A stretch of 64,000 nt of DNA from SLSG01 sp964477035 (GTDB taxonomy: Bacteria > Bacteroidota > Bacteroidia > Bacteroidales > UBA7960): the NCBI GenBank assembly GCA_964477035.1, contig CAYZCW010000004.1, positions 1 to 64,000 of the forward strand, written 5' to 3'. Below the pieces are notes generated by a model. It worked only from the letters and a program-made list of their open reading frames with translations. It had not been told where the DNA came from and did not search any database. The position numbers were made by a program, and so were the translations under genes. Positions within the stretch are counted from its first letter, which is position 1. Every line of letters begins with the position of its first letter. Shown in pieces: positions 26,416 to 34,984 of the stretch.

Positions 26416-27426
26416 TTATTCCTCAAAAAGAACGGTTAACACGGTTCGTCCGACGGCTTTCAAGGTATTGGGGTCGATGATGTCCAGGCGGTCGCCCCTT
26501 GTGTGCCACTGGGGGAAAAAGCCGTGGGGGGTGCTGTCATCCAGATGAATGATGTTGATGGTCGGGATGTTGCGGATCGTATTGACATAATAATGGTCGT
26601 CCGTGACATAGGTGCCGTCCCGGTCTGTGAAATGGTGTCCGTACCCCAGCCTGCCGGCAGTTGCCCATACCTTTCTGACCACCGTCGGGGCGTACAGCAT
26701 GGAAAAGCCCTCCCTTTTGAAGGTCGCGTCCCGGGCCCCGACCATGTCCAGCAGGATGCCGTAGCTGGCCTCGTACCCGGACCGGTGCGGGTTTCTGGCC
26801 CAGTACTGGGAGCCAAGTGCCCAGCTGTCCCCGTTGGCCCCTGTGGCGGCTTCATGCTTGCCATAGTCTTCGGCATCGAAAAAGATGATGTCGACGCCCG
26901 GACCTATGGGGTTACCGGCCAGCTGCCGGGCCACCTCCAGCAGCACCCCGACTCCGCTTGCTCCGTCATTGGCCCCGTCGATAGGCTCATAATGCATGGC
27001 GGGGTCCTCATCCCAGTCGGCAAAGGGGCGGCTGTCCCAGTGGGCGCATAACAGGATGCGGTGGCGCCTTTCCGGGCGGAAAGCCCCGATGATGTTCCGG
27101 ATGTTCAGCACGGTGCCGTCAAAGGCCCTCACGCGCGCCTCCTGTATATATAATGTGTCGGAAAACCTTCCGAGTGTTTCCGCCAGCCAATCCGCGCAGG
27201 CACGGTGGGCTTCCGTATTGGGCACCCTCGGCCCGAAGCCCACCTGGGTGGCTACGAAGTTAAAGGCGGAATCGGCATTGAACGAAGGGACCTCCACTGC
27301 CGGCCGCTCCGGGGTGGTCCCGGGGCGGCCCTGTCCCTGCTGCCTGCCACGGCTCCCGCAAGATGCCAGTCCGACGACCATCAGCAGCGCAACCATCATG
27401 CTTTTTCTGGTGTGGGTGCCTGTCAT
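26416..27426 (-). CDS. M28 family lipoprotein, glutaminyl-cyclase-like
   Basis: A 336-residue lipoprotein from ATG 27426 (lipobox LASC, Cys23). The M28 fold is shown by LLCAHWDSRPFADWDED (metal His/Asp), DGANDGASGVGVLLEVAR (bridging Asp), IIFFDAEDYG (Glu/Asp) and DDHYYVNTIRNIPTINIIH (last metal ligand region). The wording AHWDSRP and the DAEDYG site are those of glutaminyl-peptide cyclotransferases, which form N-terminal pyroglutamate; in Bacteroidota such a cyclase acts on exported proteins. An aminopeptidase role is the alternative. It is divergent from argS with a TAnnTTTG box at 27454-27461. Confidence 0.88.
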   Translation of the reverse strand: MTGTHTRKSMMVALLMVVGLASCGSRGRQQGQGRPGTTPERPAVEVPSFNADSAFNFVATQVGFGPRVPNTEAHRACADWLAETLGRFSDTLYIQEARVRAFDGTVLNIRNIIGAFRPERRHRILLCAHWDSRPFADWDEDPAMHYEPIDGANDGASGVGVLLEVARQLAGNPIGPGVDIIFFDAEDYGKHEAATGANGDSWALGSQYWARNPHRSGYEASYGILLDMVGARDATFKREGFSMLYAPTVVRKVWATAGRLGYGHHFTDRDGTYVTDDHYYVNTIRNIPTINIIHLDDSTPHGFFPQWHTRGDRLDIIDPNTLKAVGRTVLTVLFEE

Positions 27427-27453
27427 GGTTTTTTCTCCGGTATGGGTTTTACA

Positions 27454-27461
27454 CAAAGGTA
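27454..27461 (-). promoter_or_regulatory. -7 box for the M28 gene
   Basis: Minus-strand TACCTTTG, an exact TAnnTTTG match, 27 bp before the start codon. No -33 element at the right distance. Confidence 0.5.
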
Positions 27462-27501
27462 AAAGAAAACCCGTTCCGGGAAGCGGCTTTTCAAAAAACA
27501 C

Positions 27502-27509
27502 TAATTTTG
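27502..27509 (+). promoter_or_regulatory. -7 box for argS
   Basis: TAATTTTG, an exact TAnnTTTG match, 21 bp before ATG 27531. No clear -33 TTTG. Confidence 0.5.
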
Positions 27510-27530
27510 CAGCACCTGACATGCTGCATT

Positions 27531-29327
27531 ATGACAACACTTGAGAAGCGGATTGCCACGGCCGTATCGGAAATCATCCGGGAGTCCTTCGGGCAGGACA
27601 TCTCCCCGGAGGGAATCGAATTGCAAAAGACGCGCAAGGAGTTCGAGGGGGACTTTACCCTGGTGGTCTTTCCCTTCGTCCGGATTGCCCGGCGACCGCC
27701 CGAACAATGCGCTGCGTTTTTCGGGGAGGCCCTGATGGAGCGGATTCCGGAAGTGGCCGGCTTCAATGTGATCAAAGGTTTTCTGAACCTTTTGCTGCGG
27801 CCTGCCTACTGGCTGGACTTTCTCCGGCAGGAGATGAACAACCACTCCTACGGGTTGAAACCGGTTGGGGAGGGAGCCCCGGTGGTGGTGGAGTTCTCTT
27901 CCCCCAACACCAACAAACCCCTTCACCTGGGGCACATCCGAAACAACCTGCTGGGGTATTCCGTGTCTCGCATCCTGGCAGCCAGCGGACAAAAAGTGGT
28001 CAGGGTCAACCTGGTGAACGACCGCGGCATCCACATCTGCAAATCGATGCTGGCCTGGATGAGCTTTGGCGGCGGGGAGACCCCGGAGTCCTCCGGAAAG
28101 AAAGGAGACAAGCTGGTGGGGGACTATTATGTGCGCTTCGAGAAAGAGCTGAAGGAGCAGGCCCGTCGCCTGGCGGAGGAGAAGAACCTGGACGAGGATG
28201 CGGCCCGCCGGGAGGCGCCCCTGATGAAGGAAGCACAGGATCTGTTGCGCCGGTGGGAGCAGAAGGACCCGCAGGCCCGGGCCGTCTGGGAACAGATGAA
28301 TGCGTGGGTGTATGAGGGCTTCGACCAGACCTACCGCAGGCTGGGTGTGGACTTCGATAAGGTCTATTACGAATCGGACACCTACCTGCTTGGTCGGGAA
28401 CTGGTGCAGGAGGGGGTCAGAAAAGGCGTGTTGCAAACGCGGGGGGACGGATCGGTCTGGGCCGACCTGTCCGACGAAAACCTGGATGAGAAACTTTTGC
28501 TGCGGGCAGACGGGACTTCCGTTTACATGACCCAGGACCTGGGCACCGCACAACTGCGTTATGATGACTTCAGGCCCCGGCAGATGGTTTATGTGGTGGG
28601 CAACGAGCAGAACTACCATTTCGATGTGCTGAAAAAAGTGTTGAAGAAACTGGGCAAGCCATGGGCCGGCAGCCTGTACCACTTGAGCTACGGCATGGTG
28701 GAGCTGCCCGGAGGCAAGATGAAATCCCGGGAAGGCACGGTGGTGGATGCCGACGATCTGATGGATGATATGGTGGAGACTGCCCGCAGGACCACGGAAG
28801 AGCTGGGCAAGACAGGCGACTTCGAGGAAAGGGACAAGCAAGGGCTGTACGAGACCATCGGGCTGGGGGCGCTGAAGTATTTCATCCTGAAGGTGGATCC
28901 CAAAAAAAACATGCTGTTCAATCCCGAAGAATCGATCGACTTCAATGGGAATACCGGGCCGTTTATTCAATACACCCATGCACGCATCCGGTCCATACTG
29001 CGTTCGGCCGGGGAGTCCAGACTGGACGGGATCGTACCGGACATGGACCCGGACCGTTTGAATCCCAGGGAGAAGCAGCTGCTGAAGACCCTGTACGATT
29101 TCCCCCGGGTGGTGGAGGAGGCTGCCACCGAGATGAGTCCGGCGCGCATTGCCAACTATTGTTATGAGCTGTGCCGGGAGTTCAACCAGTTCTACCACGA
29201 ACATTCCGTGCTGAACGAGCCCGACCTGGCTGTGAGTGAATTCCGCATCAAGCTGTCGCAGCTGACGGCCTCCGTCATCAAAAACGCCATGGGCTTGCTG
29301 GGCATCGAAGTGCCGGAGCGCATGTGA
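27531..29327 (+). CDS. argS: Arginyl-tRNA synthetase
   Basis: A 598-residue class I arginyl-tRNA synthetase. The N-terminal tRNA-binding Add1 domain occupies about residues 1-105; the HIGH-type motif is NKPLHLGHIRNN, the KMSK-like motif is in GGKMKSREGTVV, and a C-terminal DALR anticodon-binding domain ends at GLLGIEVPERM. The frame is open from 27363, but ATG 27531 (MTTLEKRIATAVSEII) is the family start and has a promoter box just before it. Its stop abuts the aroE stop on the other strand with no gap. Confidence 0.97.
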   Translation: MTTLEKRIATAVSEIIRESFGQDISPEGIELQKTRKEFEGDFTLVVFPFVRIARRPPEQCAAFFGEALMERIPEVAGFNVIKGFLNLLLRPAYWLDFLRQEMNNHSYGLKPVGEGAPVVVEFSSPNTNKPLHLGHIRNNLLGYSVSRILAASGQKVVRVNLVNDRGIHICKSMLAWMSFGGGETPESSGKKGDKLVGDYYVRFEKELKEQARRLAEEKNLDEDAARREAPLMKEAQDLLRRWEQKDPQARAVWEQMNAWVYEGFDQTYRRLGVDFDKVYYESDTYLLGRELVQEGVRKGVLQTRGDGSVWADLSDENLDEKLLLRADGTSVYMTQDLGTAQLRYDDFRPRQMVYVVGNEQNYHFDVLKKVLKKLGKPWAGSLYHLSYGMVELPGGKMKSREGTVVDADDLMDDMVETARRTTEELGKTGDFEERDKQGLYETIGLGALKYFILKVDPKKNMLFNPEESIDFNGNTGPFIQYTHARIRSILRSAGESRLDGIVPDMDPDRLNPREKQLLKTLYDFPRVVEEAATEMSPARIANYCYELCREFNQFYHEHSVLNEPDLAVSEFRIKLSQLTASVIKNAMGLLGIEVPERM

Positions 29328-30122
29328 TCAGCCTGCGGGCTGCCAGGGGCCGCCGGCCGGGGCGGTGTCTGCCTCCCCGTTCCAGTACCTCCAGGCCTCC
29401 TCGGCCTGGCTTTTCAGCATGTAAATGCCTCCGATGGTGCGGCATCCTGACTTCAGGCCGGCCTGCAGGAAACGGGTGACCTCCGGGTTGTACACAAGGT
29501 CATAGAGGATGTGCTCCTTGTCCAGCCATTGGTAGGGGATGGGGGGACGGCCACCGGTATGGGGGTACATGCCCATGGGGGTGGTGTTGACCACCAGTTT
29601 GCAGGTCCGGAAATGCGTCATGCGAAGGTCTTCATAGGCAAGCACCCCGGGATCGCGGGGGGTCCTTGACACCAGCAGGCACTCCCAGCCCTGCTGTTTG
29701 AGGGCATGCCTGACGGCCCGCGAGGCCCCTCCCGTGCCCAGAATCAGCGCAGCCCCCGGCCGGATCGCCCCGGCCACCTGCAGGCCCTGCAGAAACCCGT
29801 ACACATCGGTGTTGTGGCCGGTGAGCCGGGGGGTGCCATCCCCGCTTCTGTCCACGGCAACCGTATTGACCGCCCCGGCCTGCCGTGCTACGGGCGTCAG
29901 CTCGTCCAGCAGGGCCATGATCTGTTCCTTATAGGGGATGGTGACGTTGAACCCTTTCAGGGCGGGCCTTTGGCGGATCAGTTCCGGCAGCTCTGACAGG
30001 GAATGCAGGGGAAAGGGGGTGTAGGTGGTCCCGGCAATGCCTTCCCGGGCGAATTTTTTCTCAAAATAGGCCGCCGACCAGGAGTGGGAGAGGGGGAATC
30101 CGATGAGTCCGTATTCACGCAT
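29328..30122 (-). CDS. aroE: Shikimate dehydrogenase AroE
   Basis: A 264-residue NADP-dependent shikimate dehydrogenase of the chorismate pathway. Motifs: GLIGFPLSHSWSAAYF (shikimate binding), FNVTIPYKEQ with the catalytic Lys, GHNTDVYGF with the catalytic Asp, LILGTGGASRAVRHAL (nucleotide loop) and VNTTPMGMYPH. The ATG at 30122 (MREYGLIGFPLSHS) is used; a longer frame to 30290 is the antisense of the DUF368 gene end. It overlaps the DUF368 gene by 8 bp and is the last gene of the TPR-comA-DUF368-aroE run. Confidence 0.96.
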   Translation of the reverse strand: MREYGLIGFPLSHSWSAAYFEKKFAREGIAGTTYTPFPLHSLSELPELIRQRPALKGFNVTIPYKEQIMALLDELTPVARQAGAVNTVAVDRSGDGTPRLTGHNTDVYGFLQGLQVAGAIRPGAALILGTGGASRAVRHALKQQGWECLLVSRTPRDPGVLAYEDLRMTHFRTCKLVVNTTPMGMYPHTGGRPPIPYQWLDKEHILYDLVYNPEVTRFLQAGLKSGCRTIGGIYMLKSQAEEAWRYWNGEADTAPAGGPWQPAG

Positions 30123-31053
30123 GCCGGTGTTTTTTGCCGGCCCGTTCAAACAAAAAGATGATGGCCATGCCCGCCACGGCGCAGGCCAGTGCCTGCCAGA
30201 GCATGGGGTCGGTTTGGTAAAGGGCTTCAAACCTTGCGGGGGAGATGCTGCGTTCTGCCAGGGGGATGATTTCCCCGGGGCTGATTTCACGGAAAGACAG
30301 CACCTCTTTCCAGGGCCAGAGCTTGTTCAGGGAGCCGATCATGAACCCGGCCAGCAGGGCCATGGTGGCGTCGGGGTATTTTCTGAACAGCCAGGATATG
30401 ACGTGGGAAAATGCGATAATCCCGGCAAGGCAGCCCAGTGCGAATACCGCCAGGATGTCCGCCTTCAGGTCCCTGACGGCATGCATCATGAATTCGTATT
30501 TGCCCAGCAACAGCAGGATGAAACTGCCCGATATGCCGGGCAGGATCATGGCACAGATGGCGATGCTGCCTGTGAGGAAGATGAACCACCAGGCCTCGGT
30601 CGTGGTGGCCGGGGTGCTGATGGTCACCAGGTAGGCAGCGCCGGTCCCGCCCAGCAGCAGGAGTATCGCAGGCAGGTTCCATGCGGTGATTTTTCGTCCG
30701 ATGAAGAGGGCCGATCCGACGATGAGCCCGAAAAAGAAAGCCCAGACAAGGGCCTGGTAGTGGGCAAGCAACCAGGAAAGCAGGCGGGCCAGTGAAAAAA
30801 TGCTGACCAGGATGCCGCCGAGCACCGAAACCAGGAATGTGCCGTTCACATGCTTCCATGCTGCGGGGATTCCTTTGGAAAACAGGAGCCTGAAAAAAGC
30901 GGTGTTGACCGACCGGATGCTGTTTACCAGTTCCTGGTAGATGCCGGTAATGAAGGCGATGGTGCCGCCCGAAACCCCCGGAATTACGTCTGCCGCTCCC
31001 ATGCCCATCCCGCGGGCCATTAAAAACAGGTAGTCCTGGAAAGATCTCTGCAT
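30115..31053 (-). CDS. DUF368 membrane protein (PopT-type polyprenyl-phosphate translocase family)
   Basis: A 312-residue polytopic protein opening with MARGMGMGAADVIPGVSGGTIAFITGIY, the DUF368 signature, and about eight hydrophobic segments. DUF368 proteins have recently been linked to recycling of undecaprenyl phosphate across the membrane (PopT), the carrier for peptidoglycan and other envelope glycans. The repeated PGVSGG/PGISGSF half motifs suggest an internally duplicated fold. Its 3' end overlaps aroE by 8 bp. Confidence 0.9.
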   Translation of the reverse strand: MQRSFQDYLFLMARGMGMGAADVIPGVSGGTIAFITGIYQELVNSIRSVNTAFFRLLFSKGIPAAWKHVNGTFLVSVLGGILVSIFSLARLLSWLLAHYQALVWAFFFGLIVGSALFIGRKITAWNLPAILLLLGGTGAAYLVTISTPATTTEAWWFIFLTGSIAICAMILPGISGSFILLLLGKYEFMMHAVRDLKADILAVFALGCLAGIIAFSHVISWLFRKYPDATMALLAGFMIGSLNKLWPWKEVLSFREISPGEIIPLAERSISPARFEALYQTDPMLWQALACAVAGMAIIFLFERAGKKHRHA

Positions 31054-31093
31054 TGGTTGTCGGGCCCGGCGGGCAGGCCGGGCTATAAAAAGG

Positions 31094-31870
31094 TTAGAGC
31101 TTCAGGTGCTGGAATTCGGCCGGCAGGACGTCGAAAAAGGTGTCCCCCCTCAGGCCCAGCCGCAGGGTTTCCAGCGGAAGGATGTCGGCCGGGGAGATGT
31201 TGCCCAGGTTGACAAGGGGCCCAAGGCGTTTGATGAACCAGACTTGCTGGGGTTTGAGGGGCGCTTCCCACAGGATTTTTTCGGGGGGCACCGACCCGGT
31301 GATGTCGTCGATCAGGGAGGTGTCCGCTTTTCCGGATGATTCAAAGATGCCGACGGTCCCGCTTTCCCGGGCCTCTCCGATCACAAAGCTGCTGCCTGCG
31401 GTCAGTTCGGCATTCATCTGGGCAACCCATGTGCGGTGGTCGAGGACCACCCCGGCATCCTTGGCGCCCACCTCTGAAAGGACCGTTCTTTCCCGGGCCA
31501 GGCGGCTGATGTGGCCGCATTTTTCCTCATGGGGGATTTTCATGGACCCGTCGGATACTTCTGCCGCATCCACCCCCAGGCGGTCGATGTACCGGAAATA
31601 ATCCTCCAGCTGCCCGCGCACCAGAAAGGCTTCGAACAGGGTCCCCCCGACATACACTTTGATGCCCCTGTTCTGGTAAATGCTGACCTTCTCCCTGACT
31701 CCCTGGCTCACATAGGAGGTGCCGAATCCCAGTTTCAGGAAATCGATCAGGTGGCCTGCAGTATCTGCCAGGTCTTCTGCCTGGCGAAGCCCCAGGCCCT
31801 TGTCCATCACCATGGTCACGCCGGTGGCTCTGGGTTTGGGTTCTCTGTGTGGGATCAGTTTCAGTTCCAT
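31094..31870 (-). CDS. comA: Phosphosulfolactate synthase (ComA family)
   Basis: A 258-residue TIM-barrel protein of the ComA family, which adds sulfite to phosphoenolpyruvate to give (2R)-phospho-3-sulfolactate. Visible family features: TGVTMVMDKGLGLRQAEDL, DFLKLGFGTSYV, VYVGGTLFEAFL, AAEVSDGSMKIPHEEK, and VLSEVGAKD near the barrel end. In methanogens this begins coenzyme M synthesis; in Bacteroidota that coenzyme is not expected, and a role in sulfonate compounds such as cysteate-derived sulfonolipids is an inference. It lies 21 bp after the TPR gene and 40 bp before DUF368. Confidence 0.88.
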   Translation of the reverse strand: MELKLIPHREPKPRATGVTMVMDKGLGLRQAEDLADTAGHLIDFLKLGFGTSYVSQGVREKVSIYQNRGIKVYVGGTLFEAFLVRGQLEDYFRYIDRLGVDAAEVSDGSMKIPHEEKCGHISRLARERTVLSEVGAKDAGVVLDHRTWVAQMNAELTAGSSFVIGEARESGTVGIFESSGKADTSLIDDITGSVPPEKILWEAPLKPQQVWFIKRLGPLVNLGNISPADILPLETLRLGLRGDTFFDVLPAEFQHLKL

Positions 31871-31891
31871 CGGTTGTTTGCTGGGTAAGGG

Positions 31892-33292
31892 TTACAATGG
31901 CCGGTATCGTTCCACGGCCTGAATAAAGGAGGGGATGTCGGCCAGCTGCGGAAATTTTTCAAGGATCTGCCGGTGTTCCTCCCAGGCCTTTGTCAGGGCC
32001 TCTTCCAGGTAATACGAGGCTTCCTTTTTTCTGCCGGATAAATACAGGCAGGCACTCAGGTTGTAAGTCAGGGCAGGGTGCCCGGGCAGGGTGTCCACGG
32101 CACGCCTCAGGATGGCTGCCGCCTTTTTGGTTTCCCCGCTGTTGGCCAGGATGTCCGCATATTCAAGCCAGGTGTCCGCATCCTTGGGGTCGACCTTGAC
32201 GGCCTTCTCGTAAGAAGTGGCTGCCTCTTCCTTCATGCCCAGGGTAAACTGGGTATTGGCCATCAGACACAGGTAGCTGACATTTTCCGGATCCAGGTCC
32301 AGCCCCCTTTTGAAGAGCCAGAGGGCGGTCTTTGGGTTGTCGTTTTCCAGCTCGCAAACCCCCATGCCCACCCAGGCATCAGTCACTTCCGGGTCGATCT
32401 CCGTGGCCTTCTTATAGAATGAGTAAGCGAGCAGGAAATTGTCCATTTTTTCATGGACCTCCCCCAGGTAGTAATACTTCATGGGGTCGGAGTCTTCCTC
32501 AACCAGGCTTTGGGTGAATGCCTCCAGGGCTTCGGGGTAGCGTTCCAGAAGGTTGAGCACATAGCCCTTGTGAAACCAGGAGTATTCGTGTTCCTGGTCT
32601 ATGGCCAGGGCGAAATCCAGGGCTTCCAGTGCCTTCTCGTACTGCCCTGCGTTGATGTGGGAGACCCCCAGGTTGAACCAGGCTTCCAGGCTGTAAGGGT
32701 GGCGGTCGATCAACTTGTTGAAAAAGCTGATCCCCTCCTCTGTGAGTGACAGCAGGTCGAAGCAGAAGGCCGCTTCATAGATGGCCAGATCGTTGTCGGG
32801 ATTGACCTCCAGGGCCTTCCCAAGGTATTCGATCGTCTTGTCGAAATTGCCCAGGTTCTCGTATTCGAAAGCGATATTGCAGTAAACGTAATCAGGCTCC
32901 TCGGCTCCTGATACGGCCTTGTTGTATTCCTCGATGGCTTTTTCATAATCGCGCATCTGAGAAAAAATGGCCGCCCGGGTAAGGAATACCTCGCTGTTGA
33001 ATGGCTCCAGGGTCTCCACCTCCGACAGCAGGTGCAGGGCGCGGTCTTCCTTGCGGAGTGCGGCCAGCAACTGGGCCTTTTTCAGCATGAGGGGGGCGGC
33101 GACCGGATGCATTCTTAATGCCATCTCGCTCACCCTGAGGGCTTTTTTGAAGTCTCCACCGGCCATGTAGTAATCCAGGATCTCCAGGAAGTCCTCCACG
33201 TCAAAGTAAAATCCTCCCGTGCTTGCGGCGGATTCCTCATACTTTTCGACCTGCCAGGGCCTGGAAGGGCTCTCCCCTGTCTCGTGATTCAT
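31892..33292 (-). CDS. Tetratricopeptide repeat protein
   Basis: A 466-residue soluble protein, starting at ATG 33292 (MNHETGESPSRPW), built almost wholly of TPR units of 34 residues from about residue 45 to the end, for example AWFNLGVSHINAGQYEKALEALDFALAID and AWVGMGVCELENDNPKTALWLFKRGLDLDP. It has no signal peptide. A TAnnTTTG box lies 69 bp upstream. It is the first gene of the run leading to comA, DUF368 and aroE and is probably a scaffold; partners are unknown. Confidence 0.92.
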   Translation of the reverse strand: MNHETGESPSRPWQVEKYEESAASTGGFYFDVEDFLEILDYYMAGGDFKKALRVSEMALRMHPVAAPLMLKKAQLLAALRKEDRALHLLSEVETLEPFNSEVFLTRAAIFSQMRDYEKAIEEYNKAVSGAEEPDYVYCNIAFEYENLGNFDKTIEYLGKALEVNPDNDLAIYEAAFCFDLLSLTEEGISFFNKLIDRHPYSLEAWFNLGVSHINAGQYEKALEALDFALAIDQEHEYSWFHKGYVLNLLERYPEALEAFTQSLVEEDSDPMKYYYLGEVHEKMDNFLLAYSFYKKATEIDPEVTDAWVGMGVCELENDNPKTALWLFKRGLDLDPENVSYLCLMANTQFTLGMKEEAATSYEKAVKVDPKDADTWLEYADILANSGETKKAAAILRRAVDTLPGHPALTYNLSACLYLSGRKKEASYYLEEALTKAWEEHRQILEKFPQLADIPSFIQAVERYRPL

Positions 33293-33361
33293 TGTATTAA
33301 TCTGGTTCGCCGTCTGTTGTATGGCTCCTGCCCATGCATGACAACCGGCATGAATTTGCTG

Positions 33362-33369
33362 CAAAGGTA
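33362..33369 (-). promoter_or_regulatory. -7 box for the TPR-comA-DUF368-aroE run
   Basis: Minus-strand TACCTTTG, an exact TAnnTTTG match; leader of about 65 nt before the TPR start. Confidence 0.5.
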
Positions 33370-33587
33370 ATAAAAAAACAATCCTCCCGGTCCTGGCTGT
33401 TGTCCGGGGGGGGCTCCGGCTCCGCGACCGGCCATTATAAAGGTAAGCACATTTTGGACGGCCCGGTTCCTGCCGGCGGTTTTTTGGGCTCTTTTTCAAC
33501 AAACGGTTCCCTGGGGGGTTGATCTGTTGCGGCATGGCAAAAGCATGTCCCGGAGGCAGGATGGGGGGCGGTATGGATAATTATTGG

Positions 33588-33595
33588 TAATTTTG
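33588..33595 (+). promoter_or_regulatory. -7 box for ffh
   Basis: TAATTTTG, an exact TAnnTTTG match, 23 bp before the ffh ATG. Confidence 0.5.
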
Positions 33596-33618
33596 CAAAA
33601 ATTTAAGGAAAAGCGAAG

Positions 33619-34950
33619 ATGTTCGACAACCTGAGTGATAAGCTTGACAGGGCGTTCAAACTGCTTAAGGGACAGGGCCATATCACAGAGATCAACGTGG
33701 CTGAAACCCTCAAGGATGTGCGCCGCGCCCTGCTCGATGCCGATGTGAGTTTTAAGATTGCCAAGTCGTTTACCGATACGGTCAAGGAAAAAGCCCTGGG
33801 GCAGAATGTACTCACAGCCGTTTCCCCGGGTCAGCTGATGGTCAAGATCGTGCATCAGGAGCTGACCGACCTGATGGGCACCACCCACGAGGAGATCAAC
33901 ATCAAGGGAAGTCCGGCCGTCGTCCTGGTTGCCGGCCTTCAGGGCAGCGGGAAGACCACCTTTTCGGCCAAGCTGGCCAACTACCTGAAAGCCAAAAAGA
34001 GCAAGAAAGTGCTGCTGGTGGCGGGCGATGTGTACCGTCCGGCCGCCATCGACCAGCTGAAGGTCCTCGGGGAGCAGGTGGGCGTGGAGGTTTTTTCGGG
34101 GGAGGAAAGCAAGGACCCGGTAGCCATTGCCAAAAGGGCCATGACCCATGCCAGGACCATGGGTCACCAGGTGGTGATCGTCGATACCGCAGGCCGCCTC
34201 GCCATAGACCAGGCCATGATGGATGAGATCGCCGCCCTGAAACAGGCGCTCAGTCCGCAGGAAACCCTTTTCGTGGTGGATGCCATGACCGGGCAGGATG
34301 CCGTGAACACCGCCAGGGCTTTCAACGACCGGCTGGATTTCGACGGGGTGGTGCTTACCAAACTGGACGGGGACACCCGGGGGGGGGCGGCCCTCACGAT
34401 CCGTTCCGTGGTGGAAAAGCCGATCAAGTTCGTGGGGATCGGGGAAAAGATGGAGGCACTGGACCTGTTCCATCCACGCCGGATGGCCGACCGCATTCTG
34501 GGCATGGGCGACATTGTTTCCCTGGTCGAAAAGGCACAGGAGCAGTTCGATGATGAGGAAGCCCGCAAACTGCAAAAGAAGATTGCCAAAAACCAGTTCA
34601 ATTTCAATGACTTTCTTGCCCAGCTGAAGCAGATCAAAAAAATGGGGAATGTCAAAGACCTCATGGGGATGATCCCCGGCATGGGCAAGGCATTGAAGGA
34701 TGTGGAGCTGGATGATGACGCCTTCAAAGGCATCGAGGCGATTATTTTCTCAATGACCCCGGACGAAAGGGAGAATCCCGGCCTGATCAACGGAAGCCGC
34801 CGGAAAAGGATTGCAGAAGGGAGCGGCACATCCATACAGGAGGTCAACCGCCTGCTCAAACAATTCGAGGATACCCGGAAGATGATGCGCATGGTGGCCA
34901 CCGGGGGGGCAGGAAAAATGATGAGCAGGATGCGTGGCGCAAGGCGCTGA
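33619..34950 (+). CDS. ffh: Signal recognition particle protein Ffh
   Basis: A 443-residue SRP54 homologue. N domain about 1-90; G domain with GLQGSGKTTFSAKLANYLK (G1), VLLVAGDVYRPAAIDQL, VDTAGRLAID (G3) and TKLDGDTRGGAALTI (G4); and a methionine-rich M domain (KMGNVKDLMGMIPGMGKAL, GSGTSIQEVNRLLKQF) that binds signal peptides and 4.5S RNA. It targets membrane proteins co-translationally to FtsY. A -7 box lies 23 bp upstream. folD follows 34 bp downstream. Confidence 0.97.
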   Translation: MFDNLSDKLDRAFKLLKGQGHITEINVAETLKDVRRALLDADVSFKIAKSFTDTVKEKALGQNVLTAVSPGQLMVKIVHQELTDLMGTTHEEINIKGSPAVVLVAGLQGSGKTTFSAKLANYLKAKKSKKVLLVAGDVYRPAAIDQLKVLGEQVGVEVFSGEESKDPVAIAKRAMTHARTMGHQVVIVDTAGRLAIDQAMMDEIAALKQALSPQETLFVVDAMTGQDAVNTARAFNDRLDFDGVVLTKLDGDTRGGAALTIRSVVEKPIKFVGIGEKMEALDLFHPRRMADRILGMGDIVSLVEKAQEQFDDEEARKLQKKIAKNQFNFNDFLAQLKQIKKMGNVKDLMGMIPGMGKALKDVELDDDAFKGIEAIIFSMTPDERENPGLINGSRRKRIAEGSGTSIQEVNRLLKQFEDTRKMMRMVATGGAGKMMSRMRGARR

Positions 34951-34984
34951 CAATGCCTGTAATTGTCAACTTAACCCAAAAGAC

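Larger units (their letters stand above)
33293..33618. other. Divergent intergenic region, TPR gene / ffh
   Basis: A 326-bp gap between divergent genes. I see two promoter boxes (33362-33369 minus, 33588-33595 plus) and a GC-rich middle stretch (about 33385-33435) with no clear frame, hairpin or repeat. Confidence 0.6.

Noticed and set aside
31094..31870. ComA as evidence for methanogenesis or coenzyme M
   Set aside because: All other genes are Bacteroidota-like and no other coenzyme M gene is present; a sulfonate role in this phylum is more likely.
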